DNA from: Prauserella rugosa
GTDB lineage: Bacteria > Actinomycetota > Actinomycetes > Mycobacteriales > Pseudonocardiaceae
Assembly (NCBI RefSeq): GCF_000719975.1
Contig: NZ_JOIJ01000006.1
Coordinates: 186,001-250,000, forward strand
Direction: 5' to 3'
Length of the DNA: 64,000 bases
A program made the translations under genes and the position numbers. Below the pieces are notes generated by a model that saw only the letters and a program-made list of their open reading frames with translations, had not been told where the DNA came from and did not search any database. Position 1 is the stretch's first letter, and each line of letters opens with the position of its first letter. Shown piece by piece: positions 16,574-29,076 of this stretch.

Positions 16574-18004
16574 ATGACCGACAAGTCCAGGCGACCGCGC
16601 CGGGGCCTGAGGCCCCCCGTGGTGCAAGAGGAACGCACGGTCCGCCGCGCCACCACGGCGGCCGCGGTCGGCAACGTCGCGGAGTGGTACGACTTCGGCA
16701 TCTACTCCTATCTGGCCGCGGTCGTACTGGACCGGGTGTTCTTCCCGGAGGTCGGGGAATGGGCCGCGGTCTACACCCTCGGCGCGTTCGCCGCCGCGTT
16801 CGTCATGCGACCGCTGGGCGGGCTGATCTTCGGACGACTCGGCGATCGCTACGGCCGCACGAAGGTCCTGTCGGCCACAATCCTCCTGATGGCCTTCGCC
16901 ACGGTGCTGCTCGGCCTCGTACCCAGCTACGGTGCGGCCGGGATGCTGGCGCCGGTGCTCGTGCTGCTCCTCCGGATGCTGCAGGGATTCTCCGCGGGCG
17001 GCGAGTACGTCGGGGCGTTGACCCTGATGGCGGAGTACGCGCCGGACCGCAGGCGCGGTTTCTTCGGCAGCTGGCTCGAATTCAGCACGATCACCGGCTA
17101 CACGCTCGGCGCGAGCACGTGCGGTGCGGTGATCGCACTGCTCCCCGACGACCAACTGGTGGCTTGGGGATGGCGGGTACCGTTCATGCTCGCGCTGCCG
17201 TTGGGCGTGGCCGGGCTGTACCTGCGTATGCGGCTGGAGGACACCCCGGCCTTCCGGCAGCAGATGGAACGCTCCCCCGCGCTGGCCACGATGTCGACCA
17301 AGCGCGCGGTGCAGATCGTGCGGCGGCACTATCGCACCGGAGCGCTCGTGGCCGCGGGCGTGATCGTGGCCTGGAACGTGACCAACTACGTGCTGACCAA
17401 CTACATCCCGACGTACCTGACCGGCACACTGCCCCGGTTCGGGGAGATCGGGACCGGCAGCGGGGTGGCCACCGGGATGCAGGTGGCCGTCATGCTCGTC
17501 ATGCTCTGCATGATCGTCGGTGTCGGGCGGCTCAGCGACCGTATCGGCCGCAAACCCATTCTGATGACCGGCAGCGTCGCACTGGTGCTGCTGGGCCTGC
17601 CCGCGGTGTGGTTGTTGCGCACCGGGACGCTGGGCCAGATCGCCGGACTGCTGATCATCGGGCTGTGCCTGATGTGCTTCGCGGCGGTCTCGCCGTCCAC
17701 GCTGCCCGCGCTGTTCCCGACCATGATCCGGTACAGCAGCCTCGCGGTGATCTTCAATCTGTCGGTCTCGCTGTTCGCCGGTACCGCGCCGACCATCATC
17801 GAAACCGCCGTCACCGCCACCGGAAATCTGGATTGGCCGGGTTACTACCTCATCGGCGCGGGCGTCATCGGTCTCGTCGCCACGCGCCACCTACGGGAAC
17901 ACGCCGGTAAACCGCTCGACGGCGCCGCTCCGCTGACCTCCAGCGCCGAACTCCCGCCTCCCCCGCTGTCCGAGGACGGAGTCCCCTTGGAACAACCCCG
18001 CTGA
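16574..18004 (+). CDS. MFS transporter of the metabolite:H+ symporter (ProP-like) family
   Basis: A 476-residue transporter with twelve predicted membrane segments. VGNVAEWYDFGIYSYLA near residue 33, MRPLGGLIFGRLGDRYGRTK near 75 and MLQGFSAGGEYVGALTLMAEYAP near 135 are the signatures of the MHS family, which includes the proline/betaine transporter ProP and dicarboxylate carriers. A proline-rich cytoplasmic tail closes the protein. ATG at 16574 follows GGGGAGG. Its promoter carries the island operator, and its neighbours demethylate betaine-type compounds, so uptake of a quaternary amine is likely. It converges on the oxygenase gene across a strong hairpin. Confidence 0.92.
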   Translation: MTDKSRRPRRGLRPPVVQEERTVRRATTAAAVGNVAEWYDFGIYSYLAAVVLDRVFFPEVGEWAAVYTLGAFAAAFVMRPLGGLIFGRLGDRYGRTKVLSATILLMAFATVLLGLVPSYGAAGMLAPVLVLLLRMLQGFSAGGEYVGALTLMAEYAPDRRRGFFGSWLEFSTITGYTLGASTCGAVIALLPDDQLVAWGWRVPFMLALPLGVAGLYLRMRLEDTPAFRQQMERSPALATMSTKRAVQIVRRHYRTGALVAAGVIVAWNVTNYVLTNYIPTYLTGTLPRFGEIGTGSGVATGMQVAVMLVMLCMIVGVGRLSDRIGRKPILMTGSVALVLLGLPAVWLLRTGTLGQIAGLLIIGLCLMCFAAVSPSTLPALFPTMIRYSSLAVIFNLSVSLFAGTAPTIIETAVTATGNLDWPGYYLIGAGVIGLVATRHLREHAGKPLDGAAPLTSSAELPPPPLSEDGVPLEQPR

Positions 18005-18104
18005 CGCCGTCGTCCCGCCGGGAAATCGGGGCCAACGGCGCGACGGGATCAGATCGGACCGAGCCGTCCGACGGGCCACCGGCAGGCGAATTCGGGCACG
18101 CGAA

Positions 18105-18148
18105 AGGGCCTCGCGTCGGGCTCGGACCGCTGCCCGACGCGAGGCCCT
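18105..18148. terminator. Strong bidirectional terminator
   Basis: A perfect 16-bp inverted repeat, AGGGCCTCGCGTCGGG and its complement, with a 12-base loop. It lies between the converging MHS gene (stop 18004) and oxygenase gene (stop 18161) and can serve both. Confidence 0.85.
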
Positions 18149-18160
18149 GCCGTGACCGGA

Positions 18161-19309
18161 TCAGCCGATGCGCTCGCGGACCCAGTCGTGGAACTCGGAG
18201 ATGTGGTGCTCACTGGGCACGAGGACTCCCCCGCGGGCATAGGCGCGCGAATCCATGGCCAGCTGGCAGCGTTCGCAGGCGTCGAAGTCCTGTTGGTTGA
18301 CGCGGTGGAACAGCTCCACGGAGCGGTCGATGTCGGTACCCGAATCGACCACTTCCGGAAGATAGAGCCAGTCGCAGCGCACCAGCGTGCGCTCGGCGCT
18401 CAGCGGGAACATCCGGTGGAACACCACGTGATCGGGCACCAGGTTGATGAACACCTGCGGCCGTACCGTGATCGCGTAGTACCGGCGGTCCTGCTGCTCA
18501 CTGACACCGGGCAGCTTCTCCACCCCGGCGGAACCGTCCACGGTGAAGCCCTGGACGTCCTCGCCGAATTCGGCGCCGTGCCCGACGAAGTACTGTGCCG
18601 CGAGTCCGTCGGCGAACTCCGGAAGCACCTCGGTGAGCTCCGGGTGGATCGTGGCGCAGTGGTAACACTCCATGAAGTTCTCGACGATCTGTTTCCAGTT
18701 CGCCTTGACGTCGTACTCGATGCGCCTGCCGAGTTTGAGGTCGGCGACCTGGTAGCCGACGATCGCGTCCGGGGTTCCCAGCCGCGCGGTGACGTCCCCG
18801 ATGACGGTGTCCTCGAACGACGGCGGCTGTTCGGCCAGGCACAGCCACACGTATCCGAGCCACTCGCGCACGTGGACCTCGTGCAGGCCGTACTGCGTGC
18901 GGTCGACGTCGTCCATCGCGCCGAGGTTCGGGGCAGCGATGAGCGCGCCGTCGAAGGAATAGGTCCAGGCGTGGTACGGACACTGGAAGGACCGGCGGAC
19001 CTCGCCCTTCTGTTCGGTGCACAACCGCGCGCCGCGATGCCGGCAGACGTTGAGGAACGCCTTGATCGCCCCGTTGCGGCCGCGCGTCACCAGCACGCTC
19101 TCGCGTCCGATCTGGACCGTCTCGAACTGCCCGGGCTTGGCCAGATCCGCACTGAGCACGGCGCAGAACCACCCGGCTTCGAAGATGTTCTCCTGCTCCA
19201 GCCGGAAGATCTCGGGGTCGGTGTAGTAATGCCCGGCCAGGGTCTCGCGCAGGCTCTTCGGGAGCTCGTCGGCCTGCTCGTGTCCGGTGGGAAGCTCACT
19301 GGTCGTCAT
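18161..19309 (-). CDS. gbcA: Rieske oxygenase of the glycine betaine monooxygenase type
   Basis: A 382-residue ring-hydroxylating-type oxygenase alpha subunit. The Rieske cluster is bound by Cys89-x-His91 (CRHRGARLC) and Cys110-x2-His113 (CPYHAW); the mononuclear iron by His217 and His222 in ECYHCATIHPEL, with an acidic residue in NQQDFDACE. The family includes GbcA, which turns glycine betaine into dimethylglycine and formaldehyde, and related carnitine and stachydrine demethylases. The dimethylglycine oxidase, sarcosine oxidase and folate genes around it make betaine the best guess. No GbcB-type reductase is adjacent; the ferredoxin/reductase pair at 14725-16229 is the likely partner. ATG at 19309. 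Confidence 0.85.
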   Translation of the reverse strand: MTTSELPTGHEQADELPKSLRETLAGHYYTDPEIFRLEQENIFEAGWFCAVLSADLAKPGQFETVQIGRESVLVTRGRNGAIKAFLNVCRHRGARLCTEQKGEVRRSFQCPYHAWTYSFDGALIAAPNLGAMDDVDRTQYGLHEVHVREWLGYVWLCLAEQPPSFEDTVIGDVTARLGTPDAIVGYQVADLKLGRRIEYDVKANWKQIVENFMECYHCATIHPELTEVLPEFADGLAAQYFVGHGAEFGEDVQGFTVDGSAGVEKLPGVSEQQDRRYYAITVRPQVFINLVPDHVVFHRMFPLSAERTLVRCDWLYLPEVVDSGTDIDRSVELFHRVNQQDFDACERCQLAMDSRAYARGGVLVPSEHHISEFHDWVRERIG

Positions 19310-19382
19310 GGGTCACGCTCCTCGTCGAAGGGTGAGGCTCTCGCTGCGGCGCGGTCACAGCGGGCGCGGCTGGCGATTCGAT

Positions 19383-19439
19383 GTGGTGGGTGGAGAAGCT
19401 GGTGGTGGGTGGAGAAGATGGTGGCGGGTGGGGAAATCC
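19383..19439. repeat. Three 19-bp imperfect tandem repeats
   Basis: Copies of GTGGTGGGTGGAGAAGCTG begin at 19383, 19402 and 19421; the second differs at one position and the third at several. They lie in the 214-base gap between purU and the oxygenase gene. No function is assigned. Confidence 0.7.
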
Positions 19440-19523
19440 CCTGCGGGCATCGCTCGAGCACTGAGGACGCCGTCGGGGGCCCGCGGTCGGCCGGCCAAGG
19501 TGGTCCCACTTCGTCCGGTACGG

Positions 19524-20393
19524 CTAACGGAAGACCACGGTGCTGGTGCCGTTGAGCAGCACCCGGTTCTCGCAGTACCACCGCACCGCCCGGGACAGTG
19601 CCAGCGCCTCGGCGTCCCTGCCCACGGTCTGCAACGCCCGCGGATCGTAGGTGTGGTCGATACGGATCACCTCCTGCTCGATGATCGGACCCTCGTCGAG
19701 GTCCGGCGTGACGAAGTGCGCGGTGGCGCCGACGAGCTTGACCCCGCGGTCGTAGGCCTGGTGGTAGGGCTTGGCGCCTTTGAATCCAGGCAGGAACGAA
19801 TGGTGGATGTTGATCGCGCGGCCGTGCAGGGCCTTGCAGGTCTGGTCCGAGAGCACCTGCATGTACCGCGCCAGCACCACGAGATCGGCTTCGTAGTCGT
19901 CGACCAGTCGCAGCAGTTGCGCCTCGGCCTCGGGCTTGCTCTCCGGGGTCACCGGGACGTGATGGAACGGCAGACCCGCGGCCTCCGCCATCGGACGCAG
20001 ATCCTCGTGGTTGGACACGACCGCCACGATCTCGGCGCTCAGCGCTCCGGCTCGCCACCGGTAGATGAGGTCGTTGAGGCAGTGCCCCAGCTTCGAGACC
20101 ATGACCACCACCCGGGCGTCGCGGTCGGGGTGCAGTGCGAAATCCATCTCGAAGTCGGTGGCCACAGGGACGAAGTCCTGGGACATCGCGTCCAGATCGA
20201 CGTCGTCGGCCGCGGCGACCTGCACGCGCAGGAACAGGCGGCCGCGGACCGCATCGTCGAACTGGCGGTACTCGACGATGTCGCACTCGTGCTCGACGAG
20301 ATAGGAACTGACGGCCTGAACGATCCCGGTGCGGTTCGGGCAGCTCAAGGTGAGCGTGAACGACCGGGTTTGCACGCTGACACTGCTGGTCAC
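19524..20393 (-). CDS. purU: Formyltetrahydrofolate deformylase
   Basis: A 289-residue PurU. Residues 10-85 are an ACT regulatory domain (LTLSCPNRTGIVQAVS). The formyltransferase-fold part has the catalytic Asn-His-Asp set in INIHHSFLPGFKGAKPYHQA and GATAHFVTPDLDEGPII. It hydrolyses 10-formyl-THF to formate and THF, giving a one-way exit for carbon taken from methyl groups. It lies ten bases after sdaA and in line with folD, fchA and dimethylglycine oxidase, the same assembly found in known sarcosine and betaine gene clusters. Confidence 0.96.
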   Translation of the reverse strand: MTSSVSVQTRSFTLTLSCPNRTGIVQAVSSYLVEHECDIVEYRQFDDAVRGRLFLRVQVAAADDVDLDAMSQDFVPVATDFEMDFALHPDRDARVVVMVSKLGHCLNDLIYRWRAGALSAEIVAVVSNHEDLRPMAEAAGLPFHHVPVTPESKPEAEAQLLRLVDDYEADLVVLARYMQVLSDQTCKALHGRAINIHHSFLPGFKGAKPYHQAYDRGVKLVGATAHFVTPDLDEGPIIEQEVIRIDHTYDPRALQTVGRDAEALALSRAVRWYCENRVLLNGTSTVVFR

Positions 20394-20403
20394 GGGGTTC
20401 TCC

Positions 20404-21777
20404 TCAGCATTCCACGATGTTGAGCGCGAGGCCGCCGCGCGCGGTCTCCTTGTACTTGTCCTTCATGTCGGCTCCGGTCTCGCGCATGGTCTTGATCGCC
20501 TTGTCGAGGGAGACGTGGTGGCGGCCGTCGCCGCGCAGGGCCATGCGCGCAGCGGTGATCGCCTTGATGGCGGCGACCGCATTGCGCTCGATGCACGGGA
20601 TCTGCACCAGCCCGCCGACCGGGTCGCAGGTCAGGCCGAGGTTGTGTTCGATGCCGATCTCCGCGGCGTTCTCCACCTGCTCGGGCGTGCCGCCGAGCAG
20701 CTCGGCCAGTCCGGCGGCAGCCATCGAACAGGCCGATCCGACCTCGCCCTGACACCCGACCTCGGCACCGGAGATGGAGGCGTTCTCCTTGAACAGCACA
20801 CCGATCGCGCCGGCCGTGAGCAGGAAGCGGACCGCGGCGTCGTCGTCGAAGTGCGGCAGGTAGCGATGTGCGTAGTGCAGCACCGCGGGCACGATGCCGG
20901 CAGCGCCGTTGGTGGGCGCGGTCACCACCCGTCCGCCCGCTGCGTTCTGTTCGTTGACCGCGAGCGCGAACAGCGTCACCCATTCCATGGCCTGCTCCGC
21001 ATCACCCTGTCTCGCGCTGCTTTCCAGGCTTGCGCGCAGTTCGCGTGCGCGGCGGCGGACCTTGAGTCCGCCCGGCAGGGTGCCGCCGGTGTTGACGCCA
21101 TGCTCGACGCACTCCTGCATCACCGACCAGATGTGCAACAGTCCCGCGCGGGTCTCGGACTCGCTGCGCCAGCTGCGCTCGTTGGCCAGGACCACGTCAC
21201 TGATCCGCCCGCCGGTGGCGGTGGTGTGCGCCAGCAGCTGGTCGCCGGTGGTGAACGGATACCGCACGGGAGTGTCGTCCTCGACCAGAGTCGGCCGTCC
21301 CGCTTCGTCCTCGTCGAGGACGAAGCCGCCCCCGATCGAGTAGTACTCACGGCGGTCGAGCCGGGCACCGGTCTCGCCGAACGCCTCGAAGACCATGCCG
21401 TTGCTGTGGAAGTCGAGCCGTCTGTTGCGGTGCAGCACGACGTCCTCGTCGACCTCGAAGACGATCTTGTGCTCCCCGCCCAGGCTCAGCCGCGCTTCCT
21501 CGCGCGCGGCGTGCACCTGGGGTTCGGCGGCGACCGGGTCGACCAGGTGCGGTTGCTCGCCCGCGAGTCCGAGGACGACGGCCTTGACGCTGCCGTGCCC
21601 GTGCCCGGTCGCGCCCAGCGAACCGAACAGCTCGCAGCGCACGCGCTCGACCCGGGGCAACGTCCCCGTCCGCCGGAGCTGGTCGACGAAGAGGTGGGCA
21701 GCTCGCATCGGCCCGACGGTGTGCGAACTCGACGGGCCGATGCCGACCTTGAACAGATCGAAGACGGACAGGCTCAT
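20404..21777 (-). CDS. sdaA: L-serine dehydratase, single-chain iron-sulphur type
   Basis: A 457-residue fused alpha/beta serine dehydratase. The N-terminal domain starts with [19 protein letters not shown]. The C-terminal catalytic domain carries the [4Fe-4S] cysteines in [16 protein letters not shown] and [18 protein letters not shown]. It deaminates L-serine to pyruvate. With glyA across the divergent promoter it completes glycine to serine to pyruvate, the carbon outlet of the betaine pathway. ATG at 21777 overlaps the folD stop by four bases. Confidence 0.96.
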   Translation of the reverse strand: MSLSVFDLFKVGIGPSSSHTVGPMRAAHLFVDQLRRTGTLPRVERVRCELFGSLGATGHGHGSVKAVVLGLAGEQPHLVDPVAAEPQVHAAREEARLSLGGEHKIVFEVDEDVVLHRNRRLDFHSNGMVFEAFGETGARLDRREYYSIGGGFVLDEDEAGRPTLVEDDTPVRYPFTTGDQLLAHTTATGGRISDVVLANERSWRSESETRAGLLHIWSVMQECVEHGVNTGGTLPGGLKVRRRARELRASLESSARQGDAEQAMEWVTLFALAVNEQNAAGGRVVTAPTNGAAGIVPAVLHYAHRYLPHFDDDAAVRFLLTAGAIGVLFKENASISGAEVGCQGEVGSACSMAAAGLAELLGGTPEQVENAAEIGIEHNLGLTCDPVGGLVQIPCIERNAVAAIKAITAARMALRGDGRHHVSLDKAIKTMRETGADMKDKYKETARGGLALNIVEC

Positions 21778-22703
21778 CGCTGCTCCGAACCGGTTCGCGG
21801 CGGCGACCCGGCGCGATGCCGCGCCTCGCGCGCGGCGCGGATCGCCGACTGCACGGTGTGTTCCAACAGCAGCGCGGTGGTCACCGGGCCCACTCCCCCT
21901 GGCACCGGCGTCAGACCGGCGACCCGCACCGAAGGGTCGACGTCGCCGAGAAGTCCGCCGTCGGCCGTCGGCGTGGTACCGACGTCGACGACGATCGCGT
22001 CCTCCCGGACGTGCTTGTCGGTGATCAGGCCGGGCTTGCCGACGGCAACCACCAGCACGTCGGCGTCCGGGGTGAACGCGGTCAGATCCGGGGTGTACCG
22101 GTGGCAGATCGTCACGGTCGCGTCGCGCTGCAGCATGAGCTGGGCGACCGGTTTGCCGACCACGTTCGAACGCCCCACGACGACACAGTTGCGGCCGGCC
22201 AGCTCGATCTCGTGGTGGTCGAGCAGTGTGAGGACCGCGGCTGCGGTGGCGGGTGGATGGGCAGGCAACCCTGCTGCCAGGTTGCCGAGCGAGACCGGGT
22301 TCGCCCCGTCGACGTCCTTGCGGGGATCGATCGCCGAGGCCAGGTCCTCGAAGCGGGCCCCGGTCGGCAGCGGGGTCTGCAGGATGATGCCGTGCACCGA
22401 CTCGTCGGCGCTGAGTCGCTCCAGTGTGGCCCGGATCCGCTCGGGCTCGGCCCCGGCACCCAGGTCGACCGTCCTGCAGTCGATTCCGGCCTTGCCTGCG
22501 GCGCGGGCGATCGAGCGCACGTACCAGGCGCTGGATTCGTCGTCGGTGGCCACCACCACTGCCAGTCCCGGCGTGGTGCCGGACTCGGCGAGCTCCGCGG
22601 CGCCGGACGCCGCTCGTGCGCGGATCTCGCGGGCGAGTCCGGTACAACCGAGTTCGCGCATGTCCGTGGTGTCTCGGGGTGCGGTGGGCTGAATCGTGGT
22701 CAT
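21774..22703 (-). CDS. folD: Methylene-THF dehydrogenase (FolD) lacking the cyclohydrolase lysine
   Basis: A 309-residue FolD-family protein with [15 protein letters not shown] for NADP and [15 protein letters not shown] at the end. It oxidises 5,10-methylene-THF to methenyl-THF. In the YVxxK motif, where the lysine (Lys54 in E. coli) drives the second, cyclohydrolase step, this protein reads YVRSIARA: Tyr61 is kept but the lysine is Ile65. Gln and Asp of the site (LQTPLP, KDVDG) remain. A separate cyclohydrolase (FchA) is encoded next door, overlapping by four bases, so this FolD is probably dehydrogenase-only. ATG at 22703. Confidence 0.93.
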   Translation of the reverse strand: MTTIQPTAPRDTTDMRELGCTGLAREIRARAASGAAELAESGTTPGLAVVVATDDESSAWYVRSIARAAGKAGIDCRTVDLGAGAEPERIRATLERLSADESVHGIILQTPLPTGARFEDLASAIDPRKDVDGANPVSLGNLAAGLPAHPPATAAAVLTLLDHHEIELAGRNCVVVGRSNVVGKPVAQLMLQRDATVTICHRYTPDLTAFTPDADVLVVAVGKPGLITDKHVREDAIVVDVGTTPTADGGLLGDVDPSVRVAGLTPVPGGVGPVTTALLLEHTVQSAIRAAREARHRAGSPPRTGSEQR

Positions 22704-23320
22704 CGCAGGATCTGCTCCCGAACGGCGGAGGTCACGGTGTCGGCTCGCAGCAACGTGTCGTCGGTCTTGACGACCGTCTCCTCGAGTTCTGCGCGGACGT
22801 CGGGATCGGTGATGCCCGCGAGGTTGATCTCGACGTTGACCCGCGCGGTCGAGACCGCCGCCCTGGCAGCGATCGCGGCGGCCGCCACGTCGCTGATCAC
22901 GTTGGCGTTTCCCACGGGCCGCATCAGCTCGGCGAGTTCGACGAGGTGTGCCGCCAGCGCGATCACCCTGCCCGGCACCCGGCCCGCCTCGGCGAGCGCG
23001 GCCGCGATGGCCGCGGAGCGCTCCTGTTTCTCCTCGGGGCTCTGCTTCGGCAACGTGTAGGCGGCGGCGACCGCGCCGAAGGCCTCCGCGTCCCGCTCGG
23101 CCAGGTCGAGGCAGAGCGCGCGCAGTTCGTCGGCGGTGTCGCACACCTGCTGAACGGTCGCGGCGTGGTCGGCGTACTTCTCGCCGTCGCTGTAGCGAGC
23201 GACCATGGACAGCAGTGCCGCGGCCTGCGCCGCGTGCAGAGCAGCGGACGCCCCGCCACCGGGCGCGGGCACCCTGGCGGCCCGCTCCTGCAGGAAGTCC
23301 TCGACGGTCTCGGTGCGCAT
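22700..23320 (-). CDS. fchA: Methenyl-THF cyclohydrolase / cyclodeaminase-type protein
   Basis: A 206-residue, mostly helical protein of the formiminotransferase-cyclodeaminase C-terminal family, to which stand-alone FchA belongs. [28 protein letters not shown] (residues 18-45) and [11 protein letters not shown] are the family signatures. The expected reaction is methenyl-THF plus water to 10-formyl-THF. It sits between folD and dimethylglycine oxidase and so links methylene-THF made by the oxidases to PurU. ATG at 23320 with AAGGAG six bases upstream is preferred to a longer frame from 23365. Confidence 0.9.
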   Translation of the reverse strand: MRTETVEDFLQERAARVPAPGGGASAALHAAQAAALLSMVARYSDGEKYADHAATVQQVCDTADELRALCLDLAERDAEAFGAVAAAYTLPKQSPEEKQERSAAIAAALAEAGRVPGRVIALAAHLVELAELMRPVGNANVISDVAAAAIAARAAVSTARVNVEINLAGITDPDVRAELEETVVKTDDTLLRADTVTSAVREQILR

Positions 23321-23361
23321 GAAGCTCCTTCGCGGTCGTGGGCCTACGGGCGCGGCGCCGG

Positions 23362-26020
<2,659 letters not shown>

Positions 26021-26144
26021 CAGGTTGCCGGGAAAATCCTGGTCGTCCGCGTCGCCCGCCCTCGCAAAGCGAGCACCTGCCCCCCGCGGGGAGCTTCCCG
26101 GGTGTCGTCTCGCAGGCGGGTTCCGAGGCGGATCGCCGGACCTC

Positions 26145-26194
26145 TTGACCACGCGGCACACGGTGCTACCGTGACACTACTCTGATATTTCAGT
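26145..26194 (+). promoter_or_regulatory. Promoter and operator of glyA-soxBDAG (shared island motif)
   Basis: TTGACC (26145-26150), 16 bases, TACCGT (26167-26172), 10 bases, TGATATTTCAGT (26183-26194). It has the same -35 and -10 sequences and the same operator distance as the divergent dimethylglycine oxidase promoter. Confidence 0.7.
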
Positions 26195-26268
26195 TGTCTT
26201 TCAGATGATCCGGTTTCCCGCCGTGAACCCCTCGATCGCCTGCTGCGTGCCAGCGCGGAAGGAGTCCC

Positions 26269-27567
26269 ATGAATTCGTCCACCAATGATGTGTTCGACGA
26301 CCCGCTTTCGGCGGTGGACCCGGAGGTGTCCACGGCGGTCGCGGCCGAACTGGACCGCCAGCAGAGCACCCTGGAGATGATCGCCTCGGAGAACTTCGCC
26401 CCGCAGGCGGTGCTGCAGGCCCAGGGTTCGGTGCTGACCAACAAGTACGCCGAGGGCTATCCCGGCAAGCGCTACTACGGCGGCTGCGAACACGTCGACG
26501 TCGTCGAGCAGCTGGCCATCGACCGCGCCAAGGACCTGTTCGGCGCCGACTACGCCAACGTCCAGCCCCATTCCGGGGCCCAGGCCAACGCCGCTGCCAT
26601 GTTCGCCCTCCTGCAGCCCGGCGACACGATCATGGGCCTGCACCTGGCCCACGGCGGGCACCTCACCCACGGCATGCGGATCAACTTCTCCGGCAAGCTC
26701 TACAACGTCGTGCCCTACAGCGTCCGCAGCGACACCCACCGCGTCGACATGGACGAGGTCGCCCGCTTGGCGCGTGAGACGAGGCCGCAGCTGATCATCG
26801 CCGGATGGTCGGCCTACCCCCGCCATCTCGACTTCGCGCGATTCCGCGAGATCGCCGACGAGGTCGGCGCCTATCTACTGGTCGACATGTCCCACTTCGC
26901 CGGACTCGTCGCCGCAGGCCTCCACCCGAACCCCGTTCCGCACGCCCACGTCGTCACGACCACCACGCACAAGACCCTCGGCGGCCCCCGCGGCGGAGTC
27001 GTGCTCTCGGGCGACGCCGAGCTCGCCAAGAAGCTCAACTCCGCCGTCTTTCCGGGACAACAGGGCGGGCCCCTCGAACACGTCATCGCCGGCAAGGCCG
27101 TGGCCTTCAAGATCGCCGCGAGCGCGGACTTCGTCGACCGCCAGCGCCGCACCGTCGAAGGCGCGAGAATCCTCGCCGAACGCCTTCAGGCCGACGACGC
27201 CCGCCGCGCCGGCGTCCGGCTCGTCTCCGGCGGCACCGACGTGCACCTCGTACTGGTAGATCTGCGGGAGTCCGAACTCGACGGTAAACAGGCCGAGGAC
27301 CGCCTCCACGAGATCGGTATCACCGTCAACCGCAACGCCGTGCCCGACGATCCGCGACCGCCCATGGTCACCAGCGGACTCCGGATCGGCACACCAGCGC
27401 TGGCCACCCGGGGCTTCGGCGCGGCCGAGTTCACCGAGGTCGCCGACATTCTCGTCGAAGCCCTCTGCCCGGCATTCGACGAGGCCACGAGCGTCCGACT
27501 CCGCTCGCGCGTCGACACGCTCGCCAGCAAACACCCCCTCTACCCGAACGTGAACGGAGGGTTCTGA
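26269..27567 (+). CDS. glyA: Serine hydroxymethyltransferase
   Basis: A 432-residue PLP enzyme. [18 protein letters not shown] and [17 protein letters not shown] near residues 40-75, and the PLP lysine in [14 protein letters not shown] near 240, are fully conserved. It joins glycine and methylene-THF to serine, using both products of sarcosine oxidation. As the head of a glyA-soxBDAG operon it is a pathway copy, presumably distinct from a housekeeping glyA elsewhere. The AAGGAG ribosome site precedes ATG 26269, and the stop shares one base with the soxB ATG. Confidence 0.97.
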   Translation: MNSSTNDVFDDPLSAVDPEVSTAVAAELDRQQSTLEMIASENFAPQAVLQAQGSVLTNKYAEGYPGKRYYGGCEHVDVVEQLAIDRAKDLFGADYANVQPHSGAQANAAAMFALLQPGDTIMGLHLAHGGHLTHGMRINFSGKLYNVVPYSVRSDTHRVDMDEVARLARETRPQLIIAGWSAYPRHLDFARFREIADEVGAYLLVDMSHFAGLVAAGLHPNPVPHAHVVTTTTHKTLGGPRGGVVLSGDAELAKKLNSAVFPGQQGGPLEHVIAGKAVAFKIAASADFVDRQRRTVEGARILAERLQADDARRAGVRLVSGGTDVHLVLVDLRESELDGKQAEDRLHEIGITVNRNAVPDDPRPPMVTSGLRIGTPALATRGFGAAEFTEVADILVEALCPAFDEATSVRLRSRVDTLASKHPLYPNVNGGF

Positions 27568-28796
27568 TGCCGCGCACGCCCGGCGCCGATCTCCCGGACC
27601 ATCCGGACTGGCTCTGGAGTTCCCCGGAGCCGCAACGCTCCTACGACGTGGTGATCGTGGGCGGCGGAGGCCACGGCCTGGCCACCGCCTACTACCTGGC
27701 GGTCAACCACGGCATCACCGACATGGCGGTGGTGGAGAGCGGATGGCTGGCAGGCGGGAACATGGCCCGCAACACCACCATCATCCGCTCCAACTACCTG
27801 TGGGACGAGAGCGCGGGTCTCTACGAGCACGCCATGAAGCTCTGGGAGGGCCTCGAGGACGAGCTCGACTATCCGTTGCTGTTCTCCCAGCGCGGCGTGC
27901 TCAATCTCGCCCACTCGCTGCAGGACGTGCGCGACAGCAAGCGGCGAGTGGGCGCGAATCGACTCAACGGCATCGATGCCGAGTGGCTCGACGCCGACCA
28001 GGTCGCCGAGATCTGCCCGATCCTGAACACCTCGGAGGACCTGCGCTACCCGGTCATGGGCGCGACCTGGCAGCCGCGGGCGGGCATCGCCAAGCACGAC
28101 CACGTCGCCTGGGGGTTCGCGCGTGCACTGGACCGCATGGGTGTGGACCTCATCCAGAACTGCGCGGTCACGGGGTTCGACCGCGTGGGCGACCGGATCA
28201 CCGGCGTGCGCACCACGCGCGGCGACATCGGCGCGGGCAAGGTGGCCCTCGCCGCCGCCGGGTCCACGTCCGTGCTGACCGACGACCTGGGCCTGGAACT
28301 GCCCATCCAGAGTCATCCGCTGCAGGCGTTGGTGTCCGAACTGCTCGAACCGGTGCACCCCACCGTGGTGATGTCCAACGCGGTGCACGTCTACGTCAGC
28401 CAGGCGCACAAGGGGGAACTCGTTCTCGGAGCGGGTATCGACGCCTACAACTCGTACGCACAGCGCGGGTCGTTCCACACCATCGAACGCGAGCTGACCG
28501 CCGCGGTCGAGCTGTTCCCGATGTTCGCCCGCGCGCACGTGCTGCGTACCTGGGCCGGCGTCGTGGACGTCACGCCGGACGCCTCGGCGATCATGGGCCT
28601 GACCCCGTTCGAGAACCTCTACGTCAACTGTGGTTGGGGTACCGGCGGTTTCAAGGCGACCCCGGGAGTGGGCTGGTGTTACGCCCACACCATCGCCCAC
28701 GACGAACCCCATCCGCTCAACGCACCGTTCAACCTCGACCGCTTCACCACCGGCGCCCTGGTCGACGAGCACGGCGCCGCCGGCGTCGCCCATTAG
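27567..28796 (+). CDS. soxB: Heterotetrameric sarcosine oxidase, beta subunit
   Basis: A 409-residue FAD protein of the DAO family. [18 protein letters not shown] (28-45) binds FAD; His177 in AKHDHVAWG matches the histidine that carries covalent FMN in tetrameric sarcosine oxidase. [14 protein letters not shown] near the end is the conserved active-site glycine segment. SoxB is where sarcosine is oxidised. It follows glyA by a one-base overlap and is followed by soxD, soxA and soxG in the classic order. Membrane segments and a signal peptide are absent, so it is cytoplasmic. Confidence 0.97.
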   Translation: MPRTPGADLPDHPDWLWSSPEPQRSYDVVIVGGGGHGLATAYYLAVNHGITDMAVVESGWLAGGNMARNTTIIRSNYLWDESAGLYEHAMKLWEGLEDELDYPLLFSQRGVLNLAHSLQDVRDSKRRVGANRLNGIDAEWLDADQVAEICPILNTSEDLRYPVMGATWQPRAGIAKHDHVAWGFARALDRMGVDLIQNCAVTGFDRVGDRITGVRTTRGDIGAGKVALAAAGSTSVLTDDLGLELPIQSHPLQALVSELLEPVHPTVVMSNAVHVYVSQAHKGELVLGAGIDAYNSYAQRGSFHTIERELTAAVELFPMFARAHVLRTWAGVVDVTPDASAIMGLTPFENLYVNCGWGTGGFKATPGVGWCYAHTIAHDEPHPLNAPFNLDRFTTGALVDEHGAAGVAH

Positions 28797-28806
28797 GAGA
28801 TCCGCC

Positions 28807-29076
28807 ATGATGCTGATTCCGTGCCCGTGGTGCGGGCCGCGCAACGAGATCGAGTTCCACTACGGCGGACAGGCCGACGTGTCGTACCCGGCCGACCCGC
28901 ACGCGTTGTCCGATGTGGACTGGGCGCGTTTTCTGTTCTACCGCGCCAACCCCAAGGGAGTCCTCACCGAGCGGTGGAACCACCAGGCGGGTTGCCGGCG
29001 CTGGTTCGCCGTCCGCCGCGACACGACCACCAACGCGATCGTGCAGGACGACTCCCCCGGGATGGTGACGAGGTGA
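28807..29076 (+). CDS. soxD: Sarcosine oxidase delta subunit
   Basis: An 89-residue zinc-binding subunit. IPCPWCGPRNEIEF holds the first two cysteines and NHQAGCRRWF the histidine and third cysteine of the zinc site; HYGGQADVSYP is a typical SoxD motif. Two adjacent ATGs (28807, 28810) can serve as start after TTAGGAGAT. It is small, charged and soluble. The stop overlaps the GTG start of soxA (GTGA), so the stoichiometric subunits are translationally coupled. Confidence 0.95.
   Translation: MMLIPCPWCGPRNEIEFHYGGQADVSYPADPHALSDVDWARFLFYRANPKGVLTERWNHQAGCRRWFAVRRDTTTNAIVQDDSPGMVTR

Noticed and set aside
19383..19439. CRISPR-like repeats
   Set aside because: The 19-bp units are directly head to tail with no spacers.
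28821..29072. Upstream extension of soxA through soxD
   Set aside because: GTG 29073 overlaps the soxD stop and gives the normal SoxA N-terminus; the extension is the wrong frame of soxD.
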